A stretch of DNA of 64,000 nt from Methanothermobacter sp. MT-2 (GTDB lineage Archaea; Methanobacteriota; Methanobacteria; Methanobacteriales; DSM-23052): the NCBI GenBank assembly GCA_003584625.1, contig AP017647.1:916603-980602 (forward strand). Reading direction: 5' to 3'. The stretch's first letter is position 1. Each line of letters opens with the position of its first letter. Of this stretch, positions 26,261-34,921 are shown piece by piece. The position numbers were made by a program, and so were the translations under genes. The notes under the pieces were generated by a model. That model saw nothing but the letters and a program-made list of their open reading frames with translations, had not been told where the DNA came from and did no database searches.

Positions 26261-27625
26261 CTAATGGGTGGAAAGTTCATGTTCCATCTTATTAATTCTT
26301 TCCACATATTCATGGATTCTGAACTTTCTTTCAAGTCCACGGTCGTTCATGTACCTGACTTTTCCAAATATCTCCCTTTCACCCCAAGCCCGGTCATGTT
26401 TCCCAAAACACCAAGCAACACCCGCAAACCCATTTGGGTCCCGGCCATCAATTTCATATTTATCATTGAGGTGGATTGCAACATCATAGGCTTTTTCAGG
26501 GTGTTCGGTCCATTCAAGGATTTTTTTACCCCAGTACATTCTCATGTACCCGTGCATTTTGCCTGTGATTACCATTTCTTTCTGGGCAGCATTCCAGTAT
26601 TTGTCGTGGGTTTCAGCGTTTTCAAGTTCCTTTAGGGTGTATTCGTATTCTCTTGGATCGGATGCATGTTCCATCAGTGTATTGTATGCCCATTCTGGCA
26701 GGGACTTGATTGTGGAGTAGTTATTATTGTAGTGGACAAAGTTCATGCTGAGCTCTCTTCTTACAATGAGCTCTTCTAAAAATTCTGGACAGTTTCCCAC
26801 TCTTGAAGCCTTGTATGCTAGGTATAATGGTGATATATGTCCAAAGTGTAGGTAGGGGCTCATATTTGATAGACAGTTTTTAGCAGGGTCGTTTCTGAAT
26901 TTTTCGAAGCATTGGAGTTTTTCTGATAAGAACTTGTTAAAAAGTTTAATGGCTTCTTTTGTGCCGCCGTGGAATATGGATGGTGTCAGTTCATCTTTTA
27001 AGCCCAGTTTTTTCATGAGTTTTTCATGATTAGGCTCTGCTGATTCAATGTCAATGTCAAGTGAGTTCACTTTAAGGGTTCTTGGCTGCAGCGGTTTCAT
27101 GAAATATTTGAGTTTACGGGTTATTTTAGGTCTGAAGGTTCCAGCGGAATATTCCTCCTTGTTGGAGGCTGTTTCAACAGGTACAATAACATTGCTCTCT
27201 ATTTGAATTAGTGGACAGTTAACAGATGCTTTGAGTTCATCATACCACTTTTTTTGGATTTCGAGATAGCCCCTATCTGTTATAATAAGTGAAGCGTCAT
27301 CTGAGTATTTTAAGACTGCGGATGGGGGTTCATCAACTTGTATCGAGAATCTCACTCCCCTATTTTCTAGTTCATTTTTAACAGAAAGGAGTCCTTCAAT
27401 TAGAAATTGGTAATGACGTGAATTTGCTCCTGGGAAATCTGATGTAAGTCCAAAAACTACTATGAGGGGTTTTTGCATCTTGTTAGCGGTTTCAATAGCA
27501 TATTCCAGGGCATGATTCCAGTGTGTTCTCACAGATGCTTGCATCCAGTATAAGATGTGATCTCCACAGTGACTATCCGCGGATTTAAATTCATTCAAGT
27601 TTTTAATTCTTTCTTCATGTATCAT
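26261..27625 (-). CDS. phr: Class II deoxyribodipyrimidine (CPD) photolyase
   Basis: A 454-residue flavoenzyme that repairs cyclobutane pyrimidine dimers using blue light. Class II assignment rests on the C-terminal FAD/DNA-binding stretch ([21 protein letters not shown], then IFGKVRYMN) and on [12 protein letters not shown]. The N-terminal photolyase domain ([20 protein letters not shown]) follows a short leader. Class II enzymes are the usual type in Methanobacteriales and Methanosarcina. It is monocistronic, and the upstream gap contains a TnpB-like relic. Confidence 0.93.
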   Translation of the reverse strand: MIHEERIKNLNEFKSADSHCGDHILYWMQASVRTHWNHALEYAIETANKMQKPLIVVFGLTSDFPGANSRHYQFLIEGLLSVKNELENRGVRFSIQVDEPPSAVLKYSDDASLIITDRGYLEIQKKWYDELKASVNCPLIQIESNVIVPVETASNKEEYSAGTFRPKITRKLKYFMKPLQPRTLKVNSLDIDIESAEPNHEKLMKKLGLKDELTPSIFHGGTKEAIKLFNKFLSEKLQCFEKFRNDPAKNCLSNMSPYLHFGHISPLYLAYKASRVGNCPEFLEELIVRRELSMNFVHYNNNYSTIKSLPEWAYNTLMEHASDPREYEYTLKELENAETHDKYWNAAQKEMVITGKMHGYMRMYWGKKILEWTEHPEKAYDVAIHLNDKYEIDGRDPNGFAGVAWCFGKHDRAWGEREIFGKVRYMNDRGLERKFRIHEYVERINKMEHELSTH

Positions 27626-27669
27626 AGGGATCCTGTTACTAGTTTATTAGGTTTAGCAATAAGATCCCA

Positions 27670-27868
27670 CACAATCCGATAGGGTTGGAGATGAATTACA
27701 CTAAAACTTGTCGCTTTCCACCTTCTTGTAGTCCATGCCCTAACGAGGGAAATGGGATCCAAGACGAGCCGAGAAGGGTCCTATGGACGTTAAAGTATAT
27801 GTGAACTCCTCAACTTTGTAAGCTTCCATGTTGGGAAACCCCAAGGGTAAGCGTGGGGGGAAGTCACA
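27670..27868 (+). pseudogene. Relic of an IS200/IS605-type TnpB 3' end (omega-RNA region), copy 2
   Basis: Within the 442-base gap between photolyase and the tRNA-binding gene, one frame from about 27673 reads NPIGLEMNYTKTCR...GNGIQDEPRRV, meets a TGA, and continues PQLCKLPCWETPRVSVGG. NPIGLE is reminiscent of the post-zinc-finger NAARNI-x-x-IGLE region, and PCWETP aligns with the MRWEAP of the relic at 17 kb. The terminal stem has the same form (GGGAAACCCC...GGGG followed by AAGTCAC). No upstream TnpB sequence remains. The rest of the gap (27869-28067) holds a GTAAC...GTTAC inverted repeat and a TATA-like ATAAATATTTTATAAG near 28026 for the next gene. Confidence 0.5.
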
Positions 27869-28067
27869 GGTTTCCCTGTCTCTAATATTTATTTTATTAG
27901 TATCATATAAATTCAGCTTTTATCTTCTTTGCTTTGTGGATGAGTAGCAGCAACGGTAACCTAGGGGTGTTACTTGGGGGCGCACAATTATGAAACGTTA
28001 ACTTGTAAAAGTGAACCATCAAAGGATAAATATTTTATAAGGGTAGGGTATCGTAAGGTGATATAAA

Positions 28068-28787
28068 ATGTGGGATACTAGTCAGGATTATAGGCTTAAG
28101 GTTGCTGATAGGTCCATCAGCCTCTTCATGAAAGCTATTGAATCAGGAAGTCTCAGGGGTCAATGGAATAAAAAGTCTGCCATCCAAATGGCTGATGAGA
28201 TTAAAAAAGTCCTCCAAGGTCTTATCTATTCGTATCTGGAACCTGAGGAACTTGCATCATCACCAGAAATGTTATCAATTAAAGAGAAGGTGGAAAGTAT
28301 AATAGAAGCTCTTGGAGGTGAAAGATGGGCTGAAATGTTCCTTAGAGAAGCCGAGGAAAAAGAGAAAACCGAGGAAAATATTGCAAGGATAAAGTTTTTC
28401 CTCAACACCATGCTTAGGCTTAAAGAGCGTTTAATGCTTGGCAAAATTTCTGATCCGATTATAGGCATTGATATTCTAGTGGGAGAGGTTATGAGTTCCG
28501 CTAGCCATCCTAGAGCCGATAAACTCCAAATATGTAATGTTGACATTGGAGGTAGATCAGTTAAGGTTATAACAAATGATCCTAGGGTTAAAAAGGGGGA
28601 TCGTGTAGCAGTCGCGCTATTACCACCACAAAACTTTATGGGGATAACAAGTGAAGGCATGTTCCTGGGCATAGAAGGAGTTTTAAGAGATGTTAGAGGA
28701 GAACTAGGAGGGCTTCCAAAGGGCATACCACTAGAATCTCTTAAAGATGCGAGAAACATCATTGAGGAGTTTATGAAAGGAAAGTGA
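28068..28787 (+). CDS. tRNA-binding-domain (Trbp111/EMAPII-like OB-fold) protein
   Basis: A 239-residue protein with a helical N-terminal domain (1-135, e.g. YRLKVADRSISLFMKAIE) and a C-terminal OB fold like Trbp111 and the C-terminus of methionyl-tRNA synthetase (VGEVMSSASHPRADKLQICNV at about residues 147-167, then VALLPP, GITSEGMFLG). Such domains bind the tRNA elbow. Archaeal members with this helical N-terminus are conserved but unassigned. AAGGTGATATAAA precedes the ATG. It is convergent with the radical SAM gene. Confidence 0.85.
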   Translation: MWDTSQDYRLKVADRSISLFMKAIESGSLRGQWNKKSAIQMADEIKKVLQGLIYSYLEPEELASSPEMLSIKEKVESIIEALGGERWAEMFLREAEEKEKTEENIARIKFFLNTMLRLKERLMLGKISDPIIGIDILVGEVMSSASHPRADKLQICNVDIGGRSVKVITNDPRVKKGDRVAVALLPPQNFMGITSEGMFLGIEGVLRDVRGELGGLPKGIPLESLKDARNIIEEFMKGK

Positions 28788-28805
28788 AAATATGGCAACC
28801 ATAAT

Positions 28806-29744
28806 TTATCTGAAGAGCCATGGTTCCATTAATGTGATTCTGCATTCATCCTTGAATTTGCATTCTCCACAGTTACGGGGTGTTGGACATCCAAGTTTTC
28901 TGAGATAAAATATTGGATCTTTTGTTTTTAGCGGATAATATCCTGAATAGTCAACATTTTTAAGGCCTTTCTTTTTACATTTTTTTACAAGGTTTTCCAT
29001 TAGAGTTTTAGATGGTCCTCTATGATAATATAAGACGAAGTTGGGTCTGAAGCCGACGAGTCTATAGGGTATTTCTTCGTTTATTTCTGATAAAAATTCC
29101 GCTATAATGGGAACTTCTCTGTCGGTTATGCCTGGTATTACAACTGTTCGGAAAACCCTGATCTTTTCTGGGGTTTTTTCAGCAAGGTATGTGGCATTCC
29201 TTAGCACTGGTTCAGATGGTGCTCCCGTAAGATTTCTATGAGTTTCGTCGTTAAATGCTTTTATTTCAAAGTTTATGAAATCTGCGATCCGTAGAAGTCT
29301 TTTAAGAGTTTTCATTGTTGAAAAACCGTTTGTAGCGATGCCTATTTCCATGGAAGGCTCTGATTTTCTTATTGTCTCTACTATTTCTTCAATGTATGGT
29401 GTGTGTATTGTGGGCTCCCCACCAGTGAAACTGAGCCTATAAGCGCCTATATTTCTTGCTAGGGGACTTTTAAGATGGTCTAATGCCTCCTTGGCCATTT
29501 TTTCAGGTTCTATGTGGCCTCTGTAGATCCATCCTGTGTCTGGGTATTGTGAAATCCGATAGGCATTACAATATAAGCATTTGAATGAGCATCCTAGGAA
29601 TGTTATTGAATAACTTTTCAGGATGTAAGCTAGACTTGTATATGCTATTTCTGGCAATCCTACATGGCAAATGCCGGTTTCTCCTTCAAGTCGGTTTACT
29701 CCACATCGCCACTCGCAAAGTTTGCATTTCCTAAAATCTTTCAT
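28806..29744 (-). CDS. Radical SAM protein, PflA/AmmeMemoRadiSam-like
   Basis: A 312-residue radical SAM enzyme. The [4Fe-4S]-SAM motif CxxxCxxC is at C52, C56, C59 (GCSFKCLYC). An N-terminal Cys cluster (C7, C10, C14, C26) and a C-terminal one (CPTPRNCGECKFKDEC) could hold extra iron-sulfur clusters or zinc. The core contains SFTGGEPTIHTPY, typical of activating enzymes of the pyruvate-formate-lyase type. Methanogens carry such proteins with no glycyl-radical partner nearby, so the substrate is unknown. It is separated by 10 bases from the upstream CofA-like gene on the same strand. Confidence 0.85.
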   Translation of the reverse strand: MKDFRKCKLCEWRCGVNRLEGETGICHVGLPEIAYTSLAYILKSYSITFLGCSFKCLYCNAYRISQYPDTGWIYRGHIEPEKMAKEALDHLKSPLARNIGAYRLSFTGGEPTIHTPYIEEIVETIRKSEPSMEIGIATNGFSTMKTLKRLLRIADFINFEIKAFNDETHRNLTGAPSEPVLRNATYLAEKTPEKIRVFRTVVIPGITDREVPIIAEFLSEINEEIPYRLVGFRPNFVLYYHRGPSKTLMENLVKKCKKKGLKNVDYSGYYPLKTKDPIFYLRKLGCPTPRNCGECKFKDECRITLMEPWLFR

Positions 29745-29754
29745 AGAGTATATA

Positions 29755-31164
29755 TCAATTTTTATTAAATATAATGAGTTTTGTCCTTGTCATATCCTCA
29801 ATAGCATATCTAACGCCCTCTTTACCCATTCCACTACATCCGAATCCTCCGAATGGCATGTGATCGACTCTGTAAGTTGGTTGTTTGTTTATAAGCACTG
29901 TTCCCGCCCTCAATTTCGAGACGAATCTCAATGCTTCATGTATATTCTCTGTGAATACTCCGGCTTGAAGGGCGTAACAGGTGTCATTGGCCACCTTCAG
30001 GGCTTCTTCAGCATCCTTAACTCTTATTATTGGAGATACTGGGCCGAATGTTTCCTCTTGGACCAGTCTCATTGAAGGTTTAACATTATCTAATACTGTG
30101 GGTTCAAAGAAGTTACCGTTTCTTCTACCACCATATAATAGTTCAGCACCATCATTAATGGCCTCGAGGACAACCTCCTCAATTTCTAGAGCGGCTTTTT
30201 CGCTTATAAGCGGGCCTATATCCGTTTTTGGGTTGAGAGGATCTCCTATTTTCAATTTTGAAGTTTCTTTAACCAATCTTTGCACGAATTCGTCGGCTAT
30301 TTTTTCATCGACGATTATCCTTTTCACTGCTATACATACTTGGCCTGAGTAAAGATATGAGCCTTTCAGGGCGCCTTCAACAGCCTTTTCTATGTTGGCG
30401 TCTTTTAGTACTATTATGGGATCGTTCCCGCCTAATTCTAGGGTGAGTTTTTTCATCCCACTTTTTTCTGCTATCATTTTACCTGTTTTGAAGCCTCCGG
30501 TAAATGTTATCTTGTCAATATCTTCACTTTTTAAAATTTCTTCACCTATAATTGATGCTTTACCTGTTAGGACATTTATTGCGCCTGGTGGAAAGTATTC
30601 ATTTAATAGTTCTCCTAGTTTTAGGGGTGATAATGGTGCTTTGAGTGATGGTTTTAATATTACGGTGTTTTTTGATGCGAGTGCGGGGCCTATTTTGTGG
30701 ATTGCAAGGTTAATTGGGAAATTGAATGGTGTGATTGCGGCTATGACTCCTAGTGGAATTTTTATTGTGAATCCTATGAAGTTTTTACCTCCTATACCAG
30801 CGTCCATTGGGATGGATTCTCCGTAGATTCTCTTGGATTCCTCCGCGGATAATTTGAGTGTTTCTATGGATCTTTTGACTTCGTCTAGAGCCGCTTTTAT
30901 GGGTTTCCCAGAATCCAAGGTTATAAGACGTGAAAATTCATCCAACCTTTTTTTAAGCTCTTGACTCGCGTCATAGAGTGCATCTGAGATTTTAAGCGCG
31001 GTTAATAGGGTCATTTCATCCTTAGCAGTTTTTGCGGCTGAAATAGCTTCTCTTGTATCCTCTTTTGAAGCTGCAGGTACTTTGTCTATAACCTCGTTAT
31101 TGTAGGGATTATGGATTTCGATTTTTTCATCACCTACTAATCTACCATTAATCAGCATCTTCAT
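29755..31164 (-). CDS. cofA: Aldehyde dehydrogenase, CofA-like (lactaldehyde dehydrogenase)
   Basis: A 469-residue NAD(P)-linked aldehyde dehydrogenase. The catalytic Glu is in TLELGGNDPI, and the nucleophilic Cys in YSGQVCIAVKR (about residue 276). Cofactor loop ITPFNFPINLAIHKIGPAL and FTGGFKTGK are clear. The closest characterised relatives I recall in methanogens are the L-lactaldehyde dehydrogenase CofA, supplying lactate for coenzyme F420, and a non-phosphorylating glyceraldehyde dehydrogenase. The former is favoured here by length and genome type. The first ATG is used; a second is two codons later. It precedes the radical SAM gene on the same strand. Confidence 0.8.
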   Translation of the reverse strand: MKMLINGRLVGDEKIEIHNPYNNEVIDKVPAASKEDTREAISAAKTAKDEMTLLTALKISDALYDASQELKKRLDEFSRLITLDSGKPIKAALDEVKRSIETLKLSAEESKRIYGESIPMDAGIGGKNFIGFTIKIPLGVIAAITPFNFPINLAIHKIGPALASKNTVILKPSLKAPLSPLKLGELLNEYFPPGAINVLTGKASIIGEEILKSEDIDKITFTGGFKTGKMIAEKSGMKKLTLELGGNDPIIVLKDANIEKAVEGALKGSYLYSGQVCIAVKRIIVDEKIADEFVQRLVKETSKLKIGDPLNPKTDIGPLISEKAALEIEEVVLEAINDGAELLYGGRRNGNFFEPTVLDNVKPSMRLVQEETFGPVSPIIRVKDAEEALKVANDTCYALQAGVFTENIHEALRFVSKLRAGTVLINKQPTYRVDHMPFGGFGCSGMGKEGVRYAIEDMTRTKLIIFNKN

Positions 31165-31174
31165 GGAGAACCCC

Positions 31175-31366
31175 TTATAGTTTATTTTTAAGATTTTGTA
31201 TGGAATTTGTAACAGTTTTAACGTCAGTTTTGTTTATCTCGTTACCTGCGGATATTAGATAGTTTTTATACCATAGTGCTGCGACAATTACTATGACCAT
31301 AATCCCACCAAATAATAGTATCATCTCGGCAGAGCCCTGGGCTATTTCATCATCTATCAGATTCAT
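31175..31366 (-). CDS. Class III signal peptide (pilin-like) protein
   Basis: A 63-residue protein with a complete class III signal peptide motif Q-x-S-x-E-x-x-x-L (Q10, S12, E14, L18: QGSAEMILL) followed by a hydrophobic helix (residues 15-32) and a short hydrophilic tail. Archaeal proteins of this kind are processed by the prepilin peptidase EppA and form pilus-like structures. It is next to a TadC-like platform gene on the same strand, which fits a small pilus or secretion system. Its tail of about 30 residues is very short for a structural pilin. Confidence 0.85.
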   Translation of the reverse strand: MNLIDDEIAQGSAEMILLFGGIMVIVIVAALWYKNYLISAGNEINKTDVKTVTNSIQNLKNKL

Positions 31367-31386
31367 GGTCTTAGACCTCCATCATA

Positions 31387-32325
31387 CTAGGGTGCCATTG
31401 AACCCACGATTACGAAACCAAACTTGTCGATTACATAAAATATACCGAATGCTAAAACAGCAAGGGGAATAGCATATTTAATGCCTTTTCTCGCGCTCCC
31501 ATACATGACTATTCCTATGAGCAACCCCGCGATTATAGAATGGATTATTATATAGCCTCCAGCCGCGATTTTTGCAGTTTCAAGGATTGGGTTGGCTTTT
31601 CCAAGGGATTCTATGAATTTTGAATAGACCATGATCATTCCAAGTGCGAAGGGTGCTGCGATTATGGCCGCCACAACAAGGAACATGACAGACATCATAA
31701 CATTAGCCTTCCTCTCCCTTTTAAGGGCTAAAACTGCACGCGTATCCTCTGCAACAGCCTCTATAACATCAGCTAAACTCCCACCAGCCCTTTTACCCTC
31801 TATTATCATCCTGAATGTTCTGTCAAGTGTTTCGGATTTGAGTCTTCGCCCCATTGACAATAGAGCATCATCAAATGTTCTACCTATTTTGATTTCGATA
31901 ACAGCCCTTCTCAACTCATCATACAATGGCCCCTTCCCTTGCCTTGAAACGTCTTCTAGGGCTGTTTCAAGTCCAACACCTGCACGTAAAAGCGATGCTA
32001 TCTGCCTTAGAAAATCTGGAGTTCCCTGTTCTATCGCGTCAATCCTTCTATCCATCATTATAAAAAGATAAACAAAAAAGGTTATTAGAGGAAATGAAAA
32101 AGCTACGAGAAATGAGATCAGAATGTCTATCCCAAAAACTAGGGCTATTAGAATCCCAAATAATCCAAAGGAGATGCACAGGAGTAAAAGCAATGTTATA
32201 ATCTCCACGGCCCTTACATATATCCCTGTTCTGACAAGGTTCTCTTGTAGCTTTATGCGGAGACTCTTAGGGACTACCTTCCCAACTAGATCAACAAGAG
32301 GGGATAAATATTCTGGGATAAGCAT
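31387..32325 (-). CDS. TadC/GspF-like type II secretion (pilus assembly platform) protein
   Basis: A 312-residue integral membrane protein of the T2SSF family with hydrophobic segments near residues 40-60, 65-90, 205-235, 255-275 and 280-300. The central cytoplasmic domain has the GspF motif ([26 protein letters not shown], cited here in part) repeated as [21 protein letters not shown]. It would anchor a pilus-assembly ATPase, but no ATPase (TadA/GspE) or second TadB/TadC gene is in the window, so it must pair with one elsewhere. Partner: the class III signal peptide gene 21 bases downstream. Confidence 0.87.
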   Translation of the reverse strand: MLIPEYLSPLVDLVGKVVPKSLRIKLQENLVRTGIYVRAVEIITLLLLLCISFGLFGILIALVFGIDILISFLVAFSFPLITFFVYLFIMMDRRIDAIEQGTPDFLRQIASLLRAGVGLETALEDVSRQGKGPLYDELRRAVIEIKIGRTFDDALLSMGRRLKSETLDRTFRMIIEGKRAGGSLADVIEAVAEDTRAVLALKRERKANVMMSVMFLVVAAIIAAPFALGMIMVYSKFIESLGKANPILETAKIAAGGYIIIHSIIAGLLIGIVMYGSARKGIKYAIPLAVLAFGIFYVIDKFGFVIVGSMAP

Positions 32326-32367
32326 AATAAACCACCAACCCCTTTTTTTCCAAAAGTTCCCTATAGA

Positions 32368-33369
32368 TTATATTTTGGATGGGAGTGTATTTAATATTTT
32401 AGGATTTTTTCTGATGAGGATCATGTTCTCTGTTCTAATACCATATTCTCCTTTAATGTAAATTCCAGGTTCTATTGTTATGATCATGTTCTTTTCAAGT
32501 TTAATGTTTTCACTCGCGGAAATTGATGGCGGTTCATGAACTTCTAAGCCTATACCATGGCCTGTTGAATGTATAAAATTGTCTCCATATCCATACTCTG
32601 TTATGATATTCCTCACAGTCTTGTCTATATATGAGGCTTTAACACCAGGTTTTGCTGTTTTCACACCCTCTCTTTGAGCATCTAATAAAATATCAAGTAT
32701 CTCTTCTTCATGTTCCTGGGTGATTATTGTTCTTGTGGTGTCTGAGGAATAACCTTCACATGTAGCCCCCCAGTCAATGATTGTAGGAGTTTGCACTTTA
32801 TTGAATGAAATCTCTGCATGTGGATTGCTTGATCTTGGACCAGAGGCTACTATAGTATCGAATGCAGACTTTTTTGAACCATTAATCTTCATATGATATT
32901 CAAGTTCGGCTGCTATTTTGGCCTCAGTACCTTCAATACTTATTTCCATGAAGGATTTCTCAGCTATCTTCAAGGCCTTTTTTATATTGTTTATTTCAAC
33001 CTTTTCTTTGATAATCCTAAGATCGCTTATAATATCCTTGATGATAAAATTGAATGAACCTTTTAACTTTTCAAATATGCCGATGGGGGTTGAAGGTTCA
33101 AAGATAACCTCCCTTGGGGATAGACTTCCAATTTTCTCTTTCACATCCTCTAATTTTTTAAATCTAAAAACTTCAAGTGATGATCTGTTCTCTGCTTCAG
33201 CTAAATCCATACTATTCACTATTAGGATGGGTTCATCAGCTAAAATCAAAAATGCGCGGGAAGAAGGTTTGAAACCAGTTAAATAAAAAATGTTTTCATC
33301 CTTAGATATTACCGCCATGTCACAGCCATCTTCCCCTAATTTTTCCATTGCAAGTTCCATTCTATCCAT
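32368..33369 (-). CDS. pepQ: Xaa-Pro aminopeptidase/dipeptidase (M24 family)
   Basis: A 333-residue M24 metallopeptidase. The metal ligands can be placed: Asp pair in IIDWGATCEGYSSDTTRT, His in STGHGIGLEVHEPP, Glu in ITIEPGIYI and Glu in GIRTENMILI. The N-terminal creatinase-like domain begins MDRMELAMEKLGEDG and contains NIFYLTGFKPSSR. The ATG at 33369 is preceded by GGTG. An upstream frame extension of five codons (TTG start) would bury that site. It removes residues before proline and takes part in peptide turnover. Confidence 0.9.
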   Translation of the reverse strand: MDRMELAMEKLGEDGCDMAVISKDENIFYLTGFKPSSRAFLILADEPILIVNSMDLAEAENRSSLEVFRFKKLEDVKEKIGSLSPREVIFEPSTPIGIFEKLKGSFNFIIKDIISDLRIIKEKVEINNIKKALKIAEKSFMEISIEGTEAKIAAELEYHMKINGSKKSAFDTIVASGPRSSNPHAEISFNKVQTPTIIDWGATCEGYSSDTTRTIITQEHEEEILDILLDAQREGVKTAKPGVKASYIDKTVRNIITEYGYGDNFIHSTGHGIGLEVHEPPSISASENIKLEKNMIITIEPGIYIKGEYGIRTENMILIRKNPKILNTLPSKI

Positions 33370-33417
33370 CAAAAAAAACACCAAAGGTTTTTGTTAAATA
33401 TCCTTTATTCGTTGATC

Positions 33418-33540
33418 TTACTCCCATTAAGATTTGAGGATTCCTTCATGCAAAATTTGACTTAACAGTCTTCTGTGTCAGGTTGACCAGGCTCCCTCAT
33501 CCCTACTTTGCTAATAGCAGAGCTTGAGACTACGCATTTT
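33418..33540 (-). pseudogene. Degenerate TnpB-like 3' end relic, copy 3
   Basis: In the 390-base gap between pepQ and the alcohol dehydrogenase, the minus strand has a frame reading SSSAISKVGMREPGQPDTEDC, then a TAA, then VKFCMKESSNLNG. VGMREP followed by a Cys-rich, MKE-type ending resembles archaeal TnpB C-termini. The following DNA (GGAATCCTC...GGGAG then TAAGATCAAC) is a worn version of the terminal hairpin plus GTTCAC seen in the other two relics. The rest of the gap, 33541-33763, is AT-rich with a candidate TATA box near 33725-33735 for the alcohol dehydrogenase and nothing else recognisable. Confidence 0.35.
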
Positions 33541-33763
33541 ATAATTTTACAGAAAATAATATTTATATTTTACCACATATAGAAAAATATGAATATCCTG
33601 TCTGCATCCCTATTAAAATGCAAGATTTTAGATACTATGCCCTTATAAAATTTTTTTAGATTCCCAAAAATATATTATCCTCGCCAATGTGAAATTTTTC
33701 ACATGTAAAAATATTAGCCTGTTAAAAATATAATACAAAGGTATATTTTTGTCTGGTGAGTTT

Positions 33764-34921
33764 ATGGACGGAACTAACCTCAGAAAATTTGTTACAAGCG
33801 AATTAGTATTTGGAGATGGTGCAAGATTACTAGCACCTCAATATGCAAAAAACTTGGGAGCTGAGAAAATTCTCCTTGTAACAGACCATGGTATAAAAAA
33901 GGTTGGTCTTTTAGATGAAATAGAATCATTACTAATTGAAAATGGACTAGAATATGTAACATATACTGAGGTTACGCCGAATCCGCGAGACTATGAGGTT
34001 ATGGAGGGTGCTGAGGTTTTTGAATCAGAAGGTTGTAATTTTATAATAGCCCTTGGAGGTGGGAGTCCAATAGACTGTGCAAAGGGCATAGGTATTGTAA
34101 GTTCCAATAAAATGAATATCCTTGAATTTGAAGGTGTTGACAAAATCCCAGCACCCGGACCCCCAATCATCTGCATACCCACCACCGCTGGAACATCAGC
34201 AGACATTTCACAATTTGCAATAATCAGAGACACTAAAAGAAAAATTAAAATCGCAATAATAAGCAGAACCCTCATACCAGACGTTTCCCTCATAGACCCT
34301 CATACAACCATAACCATGGATAGAATACTCACAGCATCAACTGGTATGGACGCCCTTACACATGCCATAGAAGCCTATGTATCCAACGCAAGCTCCCATT
34401 TAACCGATATAAACGCCCTAGACGCCATGAAACTAGTAAGTGAAAACCTGCCCAAAACCCTTGAGGAGCCTGAAAATCTTAATCTACGTTTCAATATGAT
34501 GCTAGCAAGTCTAGAAGCAGGTTTAGCATTTTCCAATGCAAGTCTTGGTCTTATTCATGCGATTGCACACAGTCTTGGGGGTAGACTAGATATCCCACAT
34601 GGTATGGCGAACGCCATCCTAATAGAAGATGTTATAAAATTCAATTTCCCCGCAGCCCCCAAAAGATATAAGGATATAGCAGAGGCCATGGGACTGAAAC
34701 CAAGAAGAGATGAAGTGAAGGAGGAGCTCATTTCTAGATTAAAAACTTTTAAAAGAAGAGTTGGTATTGACATGAACCTTAAAGACTATGGTATCAAAGA
34801 AGAGGATATAGATGAACTTGCAAGATTGGCTTTCAATGATCCTTGTATCGTTACAAACCCCCGCCAACCAACAATAGACAACATAAAGGAGATACTCAAA
34901 AATGCCATCAGAAAATCCTAA
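33764..34921 (+). CDS. Iron-type (family III) alcohol dehydrogenase
   Basis: A 385-residue NAD(P)-dependent, iron-containing alcohol dehydrogenase. NAD-binding GGGSPIDCAKG is at about residues 95-105. Metal ligands are Asp in PTTAGTSAD...TGMDALTHAIEAYVS, then His in LGLIHAIAHSLGG and DIPHGMANAIL. The ATG at 33764 follows GGTGAG by four bases; a TTG five codons upstream lies before the ribosome binding site. It overlaps the histidine kinase gene by 20 bp. Substrate is unknown; relatives act on ethanol, butanol or 1,3-propanediol. In a hydrogenotrophic methanogen it may detoxify aldehydes. Confidence 0.9.
   Translation: MDGTNLRKFVTSELVFGDGARLLAPQYAKNLGAEKILLVTDHGIKKVGLLDEIESLLIENGLEYVTYTEVTPNPRDYEVMEGAEVFESEGCNFIIALGGGSPIDCAKGIGIVSSNKMNILEFEGVDKIPAPGPPIICIPTTAGTSADISQFAIIRDTKRKIKIAIISRTLIPDVSLIDPHTTITMDRILTASTGMDALTHAIEAYVSNASSHLTDINALDAMKLVSENLPKTLEEPENLNLRFNMMLASLEAGLAFSNASLGLIHAIAHSLGGRLDIPHGMANAILIEDVIKFNFPAAPKRYKDIAEAMGLKPRRDEVKEELISRLKTFKRRVGIDMNLKDYGIKEEDIDELARLAFNDPCIVTNPRQPTIDNIKEILKNAIRKS

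Noticed and set aside
25868-28067. CRISPR array or C/D box sRNA in the gaps
   Set aside because: No direct repeats of 24-37 bases with spacers, and no paired RTGATGA/CTGA boxes at suitable distance were found.
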